Assembly (NCBI RefSeq): GCF_001591025.1
Contig: NZ_BCTZ01000006.1
Span: 1-49,292, forward strand
Source of the DNA: Sphingomonas soli NBRC 100801
GTDB taxonomy: Bacteria > Pseudomonadota > Alphaproteobacteria > Sphingomonadales > Sphingomonadaceae
Direction of reading: 5' to 3'
Length of the DNA stretch: 49,292 bases
The notes beneath the pieces are model-generated. The model was not told the DNA's origin, ran no database searches, and saw nothing but the letters and a program-made list of their open reading frames with translations. This document shows, piece by piece, positions 25,613 through 34,098 of the stretch (its first letter is position 1; every line of letters starts with the position of its first letter). The position numbers and the translations under genes are program-made.

Positions 25613-27193
25613 ATGGAAACGCCGGAACCACAGAAGCGCAGCAGGGCTCCTGTGGCGGCGCTGGCGCGCATGCCGACCGGGGCCAAGCTGTTCCTGATCC
25701 TGGTGGGCGCGTTGCTGCCCCTGGCGTTGATCACACTCTTCATCACCATCCAGACCACGCAGACCGTAAGCAACGAACGCCGCGAGCGGCTGCGCGCGAT
25801 GGCCGGGGAAAGCGCCGGCACGCTGAACACCGTGCTGAGCAACCATATCGCCCAGCTGAAAGAGGGGCTGGCGGCGCTGGAGGCAAATCCGGGCGACGCG
25901 CCGGCATGCACCAGGCTGGCCGGTACGTTCGGGTCGCAAGGATCGGCGCGTTTCGCGGTGCTCGGCGGTTCGGGAAAGGTCCTTTGCGGCGAGCGCTTCA
26001 GCCTATCGGGCGCGGCGCTGCTAGACCCCGGGCAATTGCAGGCCAGGATCGTCGATAACGGCGTGTCGGTGCGGATCGGCGGGCATGACGGGGCGAGCGC
26101 CGTCGCTTATTATCCGGCCGCGCTGCTGAACACGATCGCGCGGCCCAACGGCTTCGTCCCCGAATATGCGCTGGAGCTGACCAAGGGCGACGAGCGCCTG
26201 CAGTTGCGCGCGCTGCCAGGTGCCGGGGTGCTGGATCGTCGCGAAACCGCGCACGATCCGATCCAAATCGACGGTCTGGCGATCGACATGTCCGTGCCGG
26301 GCACCCCGATCACCTCGCCGCTGATCGTCAGCACCGTGCTGATGGTGATCATGTGGATCGCATCGGCGCTCATCGGATGGGCGGTGGTCGACATCCTGCT
26401 CATCCGGCCGCTGCGGCGCCTGCGCGCCAGCGTAGGGGCGTACACGCCAGGCGAAGTGCTCGACATCAAGCGGATCGGCGAATTGCCGGCGCAGGAAATA
26501 CGCGAACTCGGCGAGACCTTTCGCGAGATTACCCGCACCGTACAGGCGCACGAAGCCGATCTGGCCGAGGGGCTGGTGCGCCAGACCAAGCTGACGCGCG
26601 AAGTGCATCACCGGGTGAAGAACAATCTTCAGGTGATCGCCAGCCTGATCAACTTCCACGCGCGCGGAGCGAAGAGCGCCGAGGCGAGCGAGGCCTATGC
26701 CTCGATCCAGCGCCGCGTCGACGCGCTCGCGGTGGTGCATCGCAACCATTATGCCGAGATGGAGGAAAATCGCGGGCTGGAGCTGCGATCGGTGATCGGC
26801 GAACTCGCGGCCAATATCCGCGCGACAGCCCCCGAGCATTCGGCGGCGCTGGGCATCACGATCGAAACCGAGCCGGTGCTCGTCAACCAGGACGTGGCGA
26901 CGGCGGTCGCGTTCCTGCTCACCGAGATTATCGAGCTGGCGATGATGCGCATGGCCGGTGCGCAGATCCGCATATCGGTGAAGGCCGGGCCGGAGGACGA
27001 CCGGGCGACGTTGCGCGTGGTGTCCCCCGCATTGGTCGAGAGCCCCGAGCTCGTCGAACTGCTCGAAAATCGCTATGGACGGGTGCTGGGCGGCCTTGCC
27101 CGCCAGCTTCGCACCAAGCTGCATCACGATCCGCTGACCGGCGCCTACGAAGCCTCCATCGCGATCACCGGAAAGGGCGGTCTGGCCGTCTAA
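25613..27193 (+). CDS. phyP: PhyP-type HisKA_2 sensor kinase/phosphatase of the stress module
   Basis: 526 residues. Transmembrane helices at about 25-47 and 236-262 flank a periplasmic sensor (about 48-235); a HAMP-like segment follows (265-320), then HisKA_2 with EVHHRVKNNLQVIASLINFH (331-350). The C-terminal ATPase-like domain is degenerate: where the N box should be is FLLTEIIELAMMRM with no Asn, and no DxGxG G1 motif is seen. In Sphingomonas melonis the PhyP protein at this position is a negative regulator, thought to dephosphorylate PhyR; loss of ATP-binding motifs here suits phosphatase action. Cotranscribed with nepR (9-nt gap). Confidence 0.85.
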   Translation: METPEPQKRSRAPVAALARMPTGAKLFLILVGALLPLALITLFITIQTTQTVSNERRERLRAMAGESAGTLNTVLSNHIAQLKEGLAALEANPGDAPACTRLAGTFGSQGSARFAVLGGSGKVLCGERFSLSGAALLDPGQLQARIVDNGVSVRIGGHDGASAVAYYPAALLNTIARPNGFVPEYALELTKGDERLQLRALPGAGVLDRRETAHDPIQIDGLAIDMSVPGTPITSPLIVSTVLMVIMWIASALIGWAVVDILLIRPLRRLRASVGAYTPGEVLDIKRIGELPAQEIRELGETFREITRTVQAHEADLAEGLVRQTKLTREVHHRVKNNLQVIASLINFHARGAKSAEASEAYASIQRRVDALAVVHRNHYAEMEENRGLELRSVIGELAANIRATAPEHSAALGITIETEPVLVNQDVATAVAFLLTEIIELAMMRMAGAQIRISVKAGPEDDRATLRVVSPALVESPELVELLENRYGRVLGGLARQLRTKLHHDPLTGAYEASIAITGKGGLAV

Positions 27194-27220
27194 AAAAGAT
27201 GAAATAATTTTGCATACGAT

Positions 27221-27246
27221 GGAACCCGGGAGCGCGTTGCGGGTTT
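27221..27246 (+). promoter_or_regulatory. Predicted EcfG-dependent promoter upstream of a candidate sRNA
   Basis: GGAAC (27221-27225), 17-nt spacer, GTTT (27243-27246). A perfect fit to the EcfG consensus, 28 bp after the phyP stop, reading away from it. Initiation is expected near 27252, exactly where the first hairpin of the candidate RNA begins. Confidence 0.65.
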
Positions 27247-27251
27247 TGTAC

Positions 27252-27397
27252 TTCGGATAGTGACCTTTTGCCCCCCGCTCTCGCTATCCAAGACATGGGC
27301 CCGGAAGCGTCAACCCCTCCCCCCCGGTGACGCTCCCGGGCCTACAACTTTCAGAAACCAGCGTTTTTCCGCACAGGACCCCGACAAGGTCCTTTTT
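27252..27397 (+). ncRNA. Candidate general-stress small RNA with C-rich loops (GsrN-like design)
   Basis: About 146 nt, non-coding. First hairpin: GGATAGTGA (27255-27263) pairs with TCGCTATCC (27281-27289, one G-U pair), with loop containing TTTTGCCCCCC. Second hairpin: GGCCCGG then AGCGTCA (27298-27312) pairs with TGACGCT then CCGGGCC (27328-27342), one internal mismatch, with a 15-nt loop ACCCCTCCCCCCCGG. Intrinsic terminator: AGGACC-CCGACAA-GGTCCT followed by U5 (27375-27397). An EcfG-type promoter sits just upstream. C-rich loops that pair with Shine-Dalgarno sequences are typical of alphaproteobacterial trans-acting sRNAs, such as Caulobacter GsrN, which is sigma-T dependent. Homology to GsrN is not claimed; the design is shared. 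Confidence 0.6.
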
Positions 27398-27466
27398 CAT
27401 GTCCGGAACGTTTTGCGCGGCTCACGCATTCCCCTCCCGGCCCCAAAGGGCCAATGGAGAGTTCCG

Positions 27467-27601
27467 ATGCGTAAGATTTTCACCTGCGCCGCACTGGCGG
27501 GCGCGATCCTGGTTTCGGCGTGCAACACCGTGGAGGGCGTAGGCCGCGACGTGGCCTCAGCCGGCGAAACCGTGGCCAACGCTGCCGACGACAACAAATA
27601 A
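27467..27601 (+). CDS. Entericidin-like small lipoprotein
   Basis: 44 residues. A lipoprotein signal peptide MRKIFTCAALAGAILVSAC with lipobox LVSAC (lipidated Cys19), then NTVEGVGRDVASAGETVANAA, the pattern of the entericidin EcnA/EcnB family. ATGGAGAG lies 12 nt upstream as ribosome binding site. It follows the candidate sRNA terminator by 69 nt, so it may be expressed by read-through from the EcfG promoter or by its own promoter; a GGAAC at 27405 has no proper -10. Family members are often stress- or stationary-phase-induced. Confidence 0.85.
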   Translation: MRKIFTCAALAGAILVSACNTVEGVGRDVASAGETVANAADDNK

Positions 27602-27608
27602 GCGGGCC

Positions 27609-27635
27609 GGCCTCTCCTGCGCCGCAGGGGGGGCC
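27609..27635. terminator. Hairpin between entericidin and tatC
   Basis: GGCCTCTCCTGC pairs with GCAGGGGGGGCC around a 3-nt loop (12 bp including two G-U pairs). It sits in the 34-bp gap between convergent genes and just touches the tatC stop region. No U tract. Confidence 0.45.
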
Positions 27636-28403
27636 TCAGGCCGAAGCCTCAGACTCGGCATCGCGCTCCCGCCGGCTGCGGGTGAACTTGATGCCCAGCA
27701 ACGCGATGAAATAGAGCGCGATGAGGGGGAATGCGAGCAACAGCTGCGACACCACGTCGGGCGGTGTAAGCACCGCAGCAACCGCGAACGCCGCAACCAC
27801 CGCATAGCGCCACGCACCCTTCAACTGTTCGTAGGTGACGATGCCCGAACGCTCGAGCAGCATCAGCAGCACGGGCAACAGGAAGGTGATGCCGAACGCG
27901 AACAGGAACTGCATGATGAAATCGAGATATTTGCCGATCGCGGGCAAGGCCATCTGCTCGACGCCGCTGCCGATCTGTCCCTGATAGCTGAGCAGGAAGT
28001 GCAGCGCGGTGGGGATTGCGATCGTATAGGCCAATGTGGCCCCGGTCAGGAACAACAGGGGCGTCGCCAGGAGGAAGGGCAGCAGCGCCTTCTTCTCCCT
28101 GCGGTAGAGCCCCGGGGCCACGAATTGCCAGAGCTGGTTCGCGATGACGGGGAACGACACCATCAGCGCAGTGAAGAAGGCGATCTTCACTTGGACGAAG
28201 AATGCCTCGAAGATTTCGGTATAGATCACCTTGCTCTGGCCCGCCGCGGCAAGCGGGCGGACCAGGAACGAGAAGATCTGCTGCGAGAAATAAAAGCCGA
28301 TCGCGAAGGTGACGAACAGAGCGGCCACGCAATAAAGCAGACGGCGGCGCAGCTCGATCAGGTGCTCGATCAAAGGCGCCTGGGTATCGTCGATATCGTT
28401 CAT
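27636..28403 (-). CDS. tatC: Sec-independent protein translocase TatC
   Basis: 255 residues. Signature N-terminus PLIEHLIELRRRLLYCVAALF (about 10-30), six transmembrane helices, and an internal conserved FYFSQQIFSFLVRPL segment. It binds twin-arginine signal peptides and recruits TatA. Start overlaps the tatB stop by 4 nt. Last gene of the argS-to-tatC run. Confidence 0.95.
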   Translation of the reverse strand: MNDIDDTQAPLIEHLIELRRRLLYCVAALFVTFAIGFYFSQQIFSFLVRPLAAAGQSKVIYTEIFEAFFVQVKIAFFTALMVSFPVIANQLWQFVAPGLYRREKKALLPFLLATPLLFLTGATLAYTIAIPTALHFLLSYQGQIGSGVEQMALPAIGKYLDFIMQFLFAFGITFLLPVLLMLLERSGIVTYEQLKGAWRYAVVAAFAVAAVLTPPDVVSQLLLAFPLIALYFIALLGIKFTRSRRERDAESEASA

Positions 28404-28834
28404 TCCGCCGGACTCCCGGCGGCGGCGCCTTTGGACTTGCGAGCGCGCTTCGCCTTCGGCGCCACGGCAGGCTCGCCCAGCAGATCGAACTGCGCTTCCT
28501 CGGCGATCTCGGGCTGCTCGACCATCACCGGCGGTGCATCCGCAGCGTCGAAAGGCTCCGTATCGAAATGCTCGGGCTGGGGCGAAGGCAGCGAGGCGAC
28601 GGGATGCTCGCGCATGATCCGCTCATTCTCGGCCGCCCATTGCTTCTCCATCTCGGCCAGCTCGGCTTCGCGGACCATGGAATCAAAACCCGAACGGAAC
28701 TGGCGCGCGACTCCCCGCGCCTTGCCGACCCATTTGCCGACAAAGCGCATCGCCTTGGGCAGGTCCTTCGGCCCGATCACCAGCAAAGCGACGATCGCGA
28801 CGACAAGGAACTCCGGGGCGTTGAAATCAAGCAT
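28400..28834 (-). CDS. tatB: Twin-arginine translocase subunit TatB
   Basis: 144 residues. N-terminal membrane helix with APEFLVVAIVALLVIGPKDLP (6-26), amphipathic helix (about 27-60) and a long Ala/Pro/Glu-rich tail ending in a basic KRARKSKG patch. The Glu8 and GP hinge at residues 21-22 distinguish TatB from TatA. It forms the substrate receptor with TatC. 48 nt after tatA. Confidence 0.93.
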   Translation of the reverse strand: MLDFNAPEFLVVAIVALLVIGPKDLPKAMRFVGKWVGKARGVARQFRSGFDSMVREAELAEMEKQWAAENERIMREHPVASLPSPQPEHFDTEPFDAADAPPVMVEQPEIAEEAQFDLLGEPAVAPKAKRARKSKGAAAGSPAE

Positions 28835-28882
28835 CGGTCATGACCGGATACGGCACGGCGCAGGCCGCGCAGGACAGCTGGC

Positions 28883-29113
28883 TCAACGCTCCTCGCGGGT
28901 GCGCTCGGCCTCGACGTCATAGGCTGGATCGGCAGCCTTCTTGCTTTCGATACGCGTGGCGGGCTTCTCGTCGTCGTCTTCTGCCATGCCCTTCTTGAAC
29001 TGTTTGATACCCTTGGCGACGTCGCCCATCATGTTCGAGAAACGACCGCCGCCGAGCAGCAGGATCGCCACCACGCCGAGCACGATCCAGTGCACCAGGC
29101 TAAAACCACCCAT
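28883..29113 (-). CDS. tatA: Twin-arginine translocase subunit TatA
   Basis: 76 residues. Short membrane helix LVHWIVLGVVAILLLGGG (6-23), hinge, amphipathic helix RFSNMMGDVAKGIKQFKKGM, then an acidic tail. The GG-G-R hinge in place of the FG pair is common in alphaproteobacteria. It polymerises to form the Tat translocation pore or weakens the bilayer at the TatBC complex. Confidence 0.93.
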   Translation of the reverse strand: MGGFSLVHWIVLGVVAILLLGGGRFSNMMGDVAKGIKQFKKGMAEDDDEKPATRIESKKAADPAYDVEAERTREER

Positions 29114-29140
29114 CGAAACTCTCCTTGATTCCGGACATAT

Positions 29141-29746
29141 CTAGTCCTCTTGGCCCGCGGTTTCCACCTCGGCGTCAGCGCTATCCCCGGAATCTTCCAA
29201 ACCCTCGAACGCCAGATCGACGGGATCGAGCAGCCCCGCCGCCTTCAGGTCGTCCATGCCGGGCAGGTCGCGACGGCTGGCGAGGCCGAAATGGGTGAGG
29301 AATCCCGCTGTCGTCGCATAGGTGAGCGGGCGACCAGGCACTTCGCGGCGGCCGGCCGGGCGCACCCAGCCCGCCTCCATCAGCACGTCGATCGTGCCCT
29401 TGCTGATCTGCACGCCGCGTATCGCCTCGATCTCCGCGCGGGTGACCGGTTCGTGATAGGCGATGATCGCCAGCGTCTCGATTCCCGCGCGGCTGAGCTT
29501 GCGTGATTCCTCACGATCGCGGCGGAGCAGATGCGCGAGATCGGCGGCCGTCTGGAAATGCCATCGGTCGCCGCGACGGACGATCTCGATTCCCCGGCCC
29601 GCATAGATTTCCCCCAGATCCGCGAGCGCGCCGCGGACATCGGCTTCCGCGCCGACATGTGCCTTGATCTCGTCCACCGTCATTGGATGCTCGGAGGCGA
29701 ACAATACGGCTTCGACCGCGCGGGTGAGTTCGTCCTGCGGATTCAT
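29141..29746 (-). CDS. scpB: Segregation and condensation protein ScpB
   Basis: 201 residues. Two winged-helix domains: AVEAVLFASEHPMTVDEIKAHVG (about 10-32) and LSRAGIETLAIIAYHEPVTRAEIEAIRGV (about 84-112), followed by RPLTYATTAGFLTHFGL. The C-terminal acidic tail is variable. It forms the SMC-ScpAB condensin complex. The start overlaps the scpA stop by 4 nt. Confidence 0.94.
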   Translation of the reverse strand: MNPQDELTRAVEAVLFASEHPMTVDEIKAHVGAEADVRGALADLGEIYAGRGIEIVRRGDRWHFQTAADLAHLLRRDREESRKLSRAGIETLAIIAYHEPVTRAEIEAIRGVQISKGTIDVLMEAGWVRPAGRREVPGRPLTYATTAGFLTHFGLASRRDLPGMDDLKAAGLLDPVDLAFEGLEDSGDSADAEVETAGQED

Positions 29747-30477
29747 GCACTGGCCTTGAGATATAGAGGCGCGAAGGCGGATTTCTGCTGGAGCTCTACC
29801 CTGCCCTGCTTGGCCAGCTCCAGCGCAGCGACGAAGGACGATGCCAGCGCCGATTTGCGATAGGTGCCCGTGGCGCCTTCCGGAAGGAAGCTCTCTATCG
29901 TCGTCCAGTCCACGCGCGAGCCGATCAGCGTGGAGACGCGCTCTATCGCTTCCTCCAGCGTCATCACGTCGCGCACCGCGACGACGTGCATCACCGGGCG
30001 GGTGCGCGCGCTGATCCGGCCATACGCGGCGATCAGATCATAGATTTCCGCTTCCCAATTCGCCTTTCGCAGGACGCGCAGCCCCTCGGGCGCGCCCCGG
30101 CGGAAGATATCACGGCCCAGCCGGTCACGCGCGACCAGTCGCGCGCCCGCCTCGCGCATCGCGTTCAGGCGTTCGAGGCGCAGTTGCAGGCGGAGCGCCA
30201 GCTCTTCGGGGCTGGGCGATTCCTCCGGATTGCGCGGCAGCAGCAACCCCGATTTGAGATATGCCAGCCATGCCGCCATCACCAGATAATCAGCGGCCAG
30301 CTCCAGGCGAAGCGCGCGCGCCTCGTTCACGAAGGCGATATATTGATCGACCAGCTCCAGGATCGAAAGCTGGCGCAGATCCACCTTCTGCGTCCGCGCA
30401 AGCGCGAGCAACAGATCGAGCGGCCCTTCCCAGCCGTCGATATCGATCGTGAGGATCTCGGGCGCTTCTTCGCTCAT
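29743..30477 (-). CDS. scpA: Segregation and condensation protein ScpA
   Basis: 244 residues, kleisin subunit. N-terminal motif DGWEGPLDLLLALARTQKVD (9-28) binds the SMC neck, and ILELVDQYIAFV follows; the C-terminal winged helix (FVAALELAKQGRVELQQ) binds the SMC head. It bridges the SMC dimer and carries ScpB. Between nagZ and scpB in an operon typical of alphaproteobacteria. Confidence 0.94.
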   Translation of the reverse strand: MSEEAPEILTIDIDGWEGPLDLLLALARTQKVDLRQLSILELVDQYIAFVNEARALRLELAADYLVMAAWLAYLKSGLLLPRNPEESPSPEELALRLQLRLERLNAMREAGARLVARDRLGRDIFRRGAPEGLRVLRKANWEAEIYDLIAAYGRISARTRPVMHVVAVRDVMTLEEAIERVSTLIGSRVDWTTIESFLPEGATGTYRKSALASSFVAALELAKQGRVELQQKSAFAPLYLKASA

Positions 30478-30509
30478 CGCGAAGGAGTTAAGCAGAGCGC
30501 CCCCGACCT

Positions 30510-30536
30510 GTCACCCCGGCCTTGGGCCGAGGTGAC
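30510..30536. repeat. Short palindrome between nagZ and scpA
   Basis: GTCACCCCGGCC-TTG-GGCCGAGGTGAC, 11 of 12 pairs. The 5' arm resembles the family A arms (GTCACCCCGG), so it may be a single-hairpin relative of that repeat. It lies in the 115-nt gap of the nagZ-scpA operon and could attenuate transcription; no U tract. Confidence 0.5.
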
Positions 30537-30592
30537 GAATGAGCGGATGGGCGCGCGGGCCGCCTCGTAGCGCCGGGCTTTAAAATCGAGCT

Positions 30593-31600
30593 TCAGGCGA
30601 GCGCGAGCAATTCGTCGCGGATCGCGATGAGCTCGACCATCCCTGGCTGCTGCGCGCCGTCTGCGACGGTTTCCATCGCACGATCGAGCCGCGCAATGCA
30701 CTCCGGCGTTGCATCATCGATCAGGCCGACGATCTCGATCATCTCGTCCATCCGCGCCCAGCAATCGAGCACCACGTCACAGCCGGCATCGAGCGCCTGC
30801 GCGGCCTTCTCGCCGGGTGTGCCGGAGAGCGCCTTCATGTCGATGTCGTCGGTCATCAACAGCCCGTCAAAGCCGATGCTCCCCCGCACGATCTCGGAAA
30901 TCACCTTACGCGACAGCGTCGCCGGCCTCTCGGCATCCCATGCTTCGAACACGACGTGACAGGTCATGCCCATCGGCGCCTGGTTGTTGCTGCGGAAGGG
31001 CTCGATATCGACTTCCAGCGTAGCGGCGTCGGCCGTGACGCGCGGCAGCTCCAGATGGCTGTCGACCAATGCCCGGCCATGCCCCGGCATATGCTTGACC
31101 ACGCCGACCACGCCGCCCCGGCGCAGCCCCTCAATCGCTGCGCGGCCCAGCGCCGCCACCTGCATCGGATCGCCGCCGAAAGCGCGGTCTCCGATCGCCT
31201 GCGTCACTTCGGGCTGGACGACGTCGAGCAAGGGCGCGCAATCCACGTTCACACCCACTTCGTAAAGCATCAGCCCCAACGCATGATAATTGGCGCGCGC
31301 CGCCTCGATCGCGGAGATCGGGGCGGTTTCATACAGCGCGTTGAACGCCGAGCCCGCCGGAAATTCCGGCCAGACCGGCGCCTGCATCCGCGCGACGCGG
31401 CCACCCTCCTGATCTATCAGGATCGGCACGTCGGCCCGCCCGGTAAGGTCGCGGATGCTGTCCGTCAGCGCGCGCATCTGCACGCGATCGCCGCAGTTAC
31501 GCTTGAACAGGATATAGCCGAGCGGATCGGCATCCTTGAAAAAGGCGCGTTCATCCTGGGTGAGCGTGTGGCCGGAAACGCCAAAGATTACAGGCTTCAT
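30593..31600 (-). CDS. nagZ: Beta-N-acetylhexosaminidase NagZ
   Basis: 335 residues, glycoside hydrolase family 3. Contains the NagZ signature VGVVKHMPGHGRALVDSHLE (about 166-185), with the His-Asp pair as acid/base, and the nucleophile Asp in LLMTDDIDMKALSG. Single TIM-barrel domain without the GH3 C-terminal domain, as expected. It releases GlcNAc from anhydromuropeptides in cytosolic cell-wall recycling, also affecting beta-lactamase induction where ampR is present. Confidence 0.94.
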   Translation of the reverse strand: MKPVIFGVSGHTLTQDERAFFKDADPLGYILFKRNCGDRVQMRALTDSIRDLTGRADVPILIDQEGGRVARMQAPVWPEFPAGSAFNALYETAPISAIEAARANYHALGLMLYEVGVNVDCAPLLDVVQPEVTQAIGDRAFGGDPMQVAALGRAAIEGLRRGGVVGVVKHMPGHGRALVDSHLELPRVTADAATLEVDIEPFRSNNQAPMGMTCHVVFEAWDAERPATLSRKVISEIVRGSIGFDGLLMTDDIDMKALSGTPGEKAAQALDAGCDVVLDCWARMDEMIEIVGLIDDATPECIARLDRAMETVADGAQQPGMVELIAIRDELLALA

Positions 31601-31617
31601 GCCTCCGCCTTAGCCGA

Positions 31618-31638
31618 TCCTCCCCCGCACGGGGAGGA
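31618..31638. terminator. Hairpin between the SPOR gene and nagZ
   Basis: TCCTCCCC-CGCAC-GGGGAGGA, 8 bp perfect stem in the 42-nt gap. It lacks a U tract; it may be a relative of the CCTCTCCC repeats or a partial attenuator inside the operon. Confidence 0.35.
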
Positions 31639-31642
31639 CCAA

Positions 31643-32338
31643 TCAATTAGCGACGTAGCAATTCTCGCCCGCGTCTTTCAGCTTGCCGCAGATATCCTTG
31701 GCCTGGCCGTTCGACCCCGCATTGACGCGCAGGCGGAACACCGTCTTGCCATCCTTTTCGCCGCGCTCGACCGATTTGCCGAGCGGCGCGAGATAGGGAA
31801 AGCGCTTCGACATACGGCTCCACGCCGTGTTCGCGCCCGCTTCGTCCGGGAACGCACCAAGCTGGATCAGCGCGCCCGAGCCGCTGTTAACCGGCGCAGG
31901 CGCGGTCGGCTTGGCACCCGGCGCGGGAACCACGATCTTAGCGGTCTTGCTTCCGGGATCGGTATTGGTCGGCACGGGAGCCTTCGCCCCATCGACCGGG
32001 GCCTCCGGCCCGGCGCTCGCGTTGATCGCGGCGTTGCTGATATTTCCCTGGCTGGTCGAAAAGACCGTGTCGCCCTCCCCTTCGACCACCTGGCCGCCGG
32101 GCTCGTCGGGCTTCACCTTGTAATCGCCTTCCTGGGCGTTGATGAGCTGGCCGTTGCCCGTCAGCCCCTGGTGCTGCTTGTACCAGTAATAGCCGCCCGC
32201 AGCGGCGCCGATGACGAGCAAGAGCAGGAAGATGAGCAGCAGGATCCGGCCGAAGGACGGGCCTTCGCGATAATCCTCTTCCACCGTTTCAAGCCACGGC
32301 AGGCGATCATCGTCGCCAAAACCGGGTTCCCTGCTCAT
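31643..32338 (-). CDS. SPOR-domain membrane protein
   Basis: 231 residues. Cytosolic N-terminus, one transmembrane helix (about 31-52), a Pro/Gly/Ala-rich periplasmic linker, and a C-terminal SPOR domain (about 150-230: SGALIQLGAFPDEAGANTAW, then VFRLRVNAG, ending in ICGKLKDAGENCYV). SPOR domains bind denuded glycan strands at the division septum. Start overlaps the argS stop by 4 nt. The position between argS and nagZ is conserved in sphingomonads. Confidence 0.88.
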   Translation of the reverse strand: MSREPGFGDDDRLPWLETVEEDYREGPSFGRILLLIFLLLLVIGAAAGGYYWYKQHQGLTGNGQLINAQEGDYKVKPDEPGGQVVEGEGDTVFSTSQGNISNAAINASAGPEAPVDGAKAPVPTNTDPGSKTAKIVVPAPGAKPTAPAPVNSGSGALIQLGAFPDEAGANTAWSRMSKRFPYLAPLGKSVERGEKDGKTVFRLRVNAGSNGQAKDICGKLKDAGENCYVAN

Positions 32339-34065
32339 CACTTCATCTCCTGAACGGCGTCGACCCCCATGATTCCGAGGCCGTTTCGGATGATTTGCCC
32401 GATCCCGCGCGCCAGATAAAGCCGTGCGCACGTTAACCCTGTATTGTCAGGTAACAGGAAGCGGCGATCGGGATTATCGTTGCCCTGATTCCACAGCGCG
32501 TGAAAAGCGGCAGCCAAGTCATAGAGATAAAAAGCGATTCGATGCGGCTCGCGGGCGAGTGCCGCAGCCTCGACGATCCGCGGGAACTGCGCGGCAAGCT
32601 TCACGACGCTCAGCTCATCCGTATCAAGCAGGGACAGTTCCGCATTGGGACAGTCGATACCCGCCTCCTGCGCCTTGCGCTGAAGGCTTGCGATGCGGGC
32701 ATTGGCATAGTTGACGTAGAAGACCGGATTGTCCTTCGACGCTTCGACCACCTTGGCGAAATCGAAATCCATCTGCGCATCGGCCTTGCGGGTCAGCATC
32801 GTGAAGCGGACCACGTCCTTGCCCACTTCCTGCACGACATCGGCCAGGGTGACGAAATTGCCGGCGCGCTTCGACATCTTCACCGGCTCGCCGCCGCGCA
32901 GCAGCCGCACCATCTGGACGAGCTTGACGTCGAAGCGGGTCTTGCCCTCAGTCAGCGCCGCAACGGCCGCGACGATCCGCTTGACCGTGCCGGCATGGTC
33001 CGCGCCCCAGATATCGATAAGCTGATCGGCCGACTGCGCCTTCTGGAAATGATAAGCGAGGTCGGCGCCGAAATAGGTCCAGCGGCCATCCGACTTCTTG
33101 ATCGGGCGATCCTGATCGTCGCCGAATTTGGTCGAGCGGAACAGCGGCAGTTCAACCGGCTCCCAATCCTCGGGCGTCTCGCCCTTGGGCGCTTCGAGCA
33201 CACCGTCATAGACCAGGTCGCGCGCGCGCAGCCACGCCTCGGCATCGGCCGGCTTGCCCGCCGCCTGCAGCTCGGCTTCTGACGAGAACAGGTCGTGATG
33301 GATGCCGAGCAGCGCCAGATCCGCCTTGATCATGACGAGCATATCGGCAACCGCGGTCTTGCGGAACTCGGCCAGCCACTCGCTCTCGGGCGCGTCGACG
33401 AATTTCGGGCCATAGCGGTGCGCCAGCGCATCGCCGACAGGCTTCAGATAGTCGCCCGGATAGAGCCCCTCGGGGATCTCGCCGATATCCTCGCCCAGTG
33501 CCTCGCGGTAGCGCAGGTGCGCCGAACGCGCGAGAACGTCGACCTGGCCGCCCGCATCGTTGACATAATATTCGCGGACGACCTTGTGCCCGGCATATTC
33601 GAGGAGAGAGGCGAGCGCATCGCCGACCACCGCGCCGCGGCAATGGCCCATGTGCATCGGGCCGGTCGGGTTGGCGGAGACATATTCGACATTGACGGTC
33701 ACGCCCTCGCCGAGCGTCGAGCGGCCATAGCCCTCACCCGCATCGAGGATCGCCTGAAGCTCGTCGCGCCAGGTGGCGTCGGTCAGCGTCATGTTGATGA
33801 AGCCCGGCCCGGCAACGCTCACCGACTGGACCTCGCCCAGCTTCTCCAGCTCGTCCGCCAGCTTCTCTGCCAGCGCGCGCGGATTGGTGCCCGCGGGCTT
33901 GGCCAGCACCATCGCCGCGTTGGTCGCCAGATCGCCATGCGAGGGATCGCGCGGCGGCTCGACCGTCACGTTGCGTCGCTCCACGCCCGCCGGAAGATCG
34001 CCGGAGGCCACCATGGCATCCAGCGCAGCGTCGATATGGGCGGCAAAACGGGCGTAGAGGGTCAT
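32338..34065 (-). CDS. argS: Arginyl-tRNA synthetase
   Basis: 575 residues, class I. N-terminal additional domain with [16 protein letters not shown] (44-59), HIGH-type motif HMGH (138-141) in [19 protein letters not shown]-type [14 protein letters not shown], and C-terminal anticodon domain ending in [13 protein letters not shown]. It charges tRNA-Arg. First gene of the argS-SPOR-nagZ-scpAB-tatABC run. Confidence 0.96.
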   Translation of the reverse strand: MTLYARFAAHIDAALDAMVASGDLPAGVERRNVTVEPPRDPSHGDLATNAAMVLAKPAGTNPRALAEKLADELEKLGEVQSVSVAGPGFINMTLTDATWRDELQAILDAGEGYGRSTLGEGVTVNVEYVSANPTGPMHMGHCRGAVVGDALASLLEYAGHKVVREYYVNDAGGQVDVLARSAHLRYREALGEDIGEIPEGLYPGDYLKPVGDALAHRYGPKFVDAPESEWLAEFRKTAVADMLVMIKADLALLGIHHDLFSSEAELQAAGKPADAEAWLRARDLVYDGVLEAPKGETPEDWEPVELPLFRSTKFGDDQDRPIKKSDGRWTYFGADLAYHFQKAQSADQLIDIWGADHAGTVKRIVAAVAALTEGKTRFDVKLVQMVRLLRGGEPVKMSKRAGNFVTLADVVQEVGKDVVRFTMLTRKADAQMDFDFAKVVEASKDNPVFYVNYANARIASLQRKAQEAGIDCPNAELSLLDTDELSVVKLAAQFPRIVEAAALAREPHRIAFYLYDLAAAFHALWNQGNDNPDRRFLLPDNTGLTCARLYLARGIGQIIRNGLGIMGVDAVQEMK

Positions 34066-34098
34066 TTTGGGGTCCGATGGTTACGGGAAGCGCGCGCT

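Noticed and set aside
27405..27431. GGAAC before the entericidin gene as its own EcfG promoter
   Set aside because: The -10 position reads GCATT, not GTT; kept only as a weak possibility.
30956..32353. 465-codon plus-strand open frame over nagZ and the SPOR gene
   Set aside because: It covers two well-supported genes on the other strand and shows no domain or start signal.
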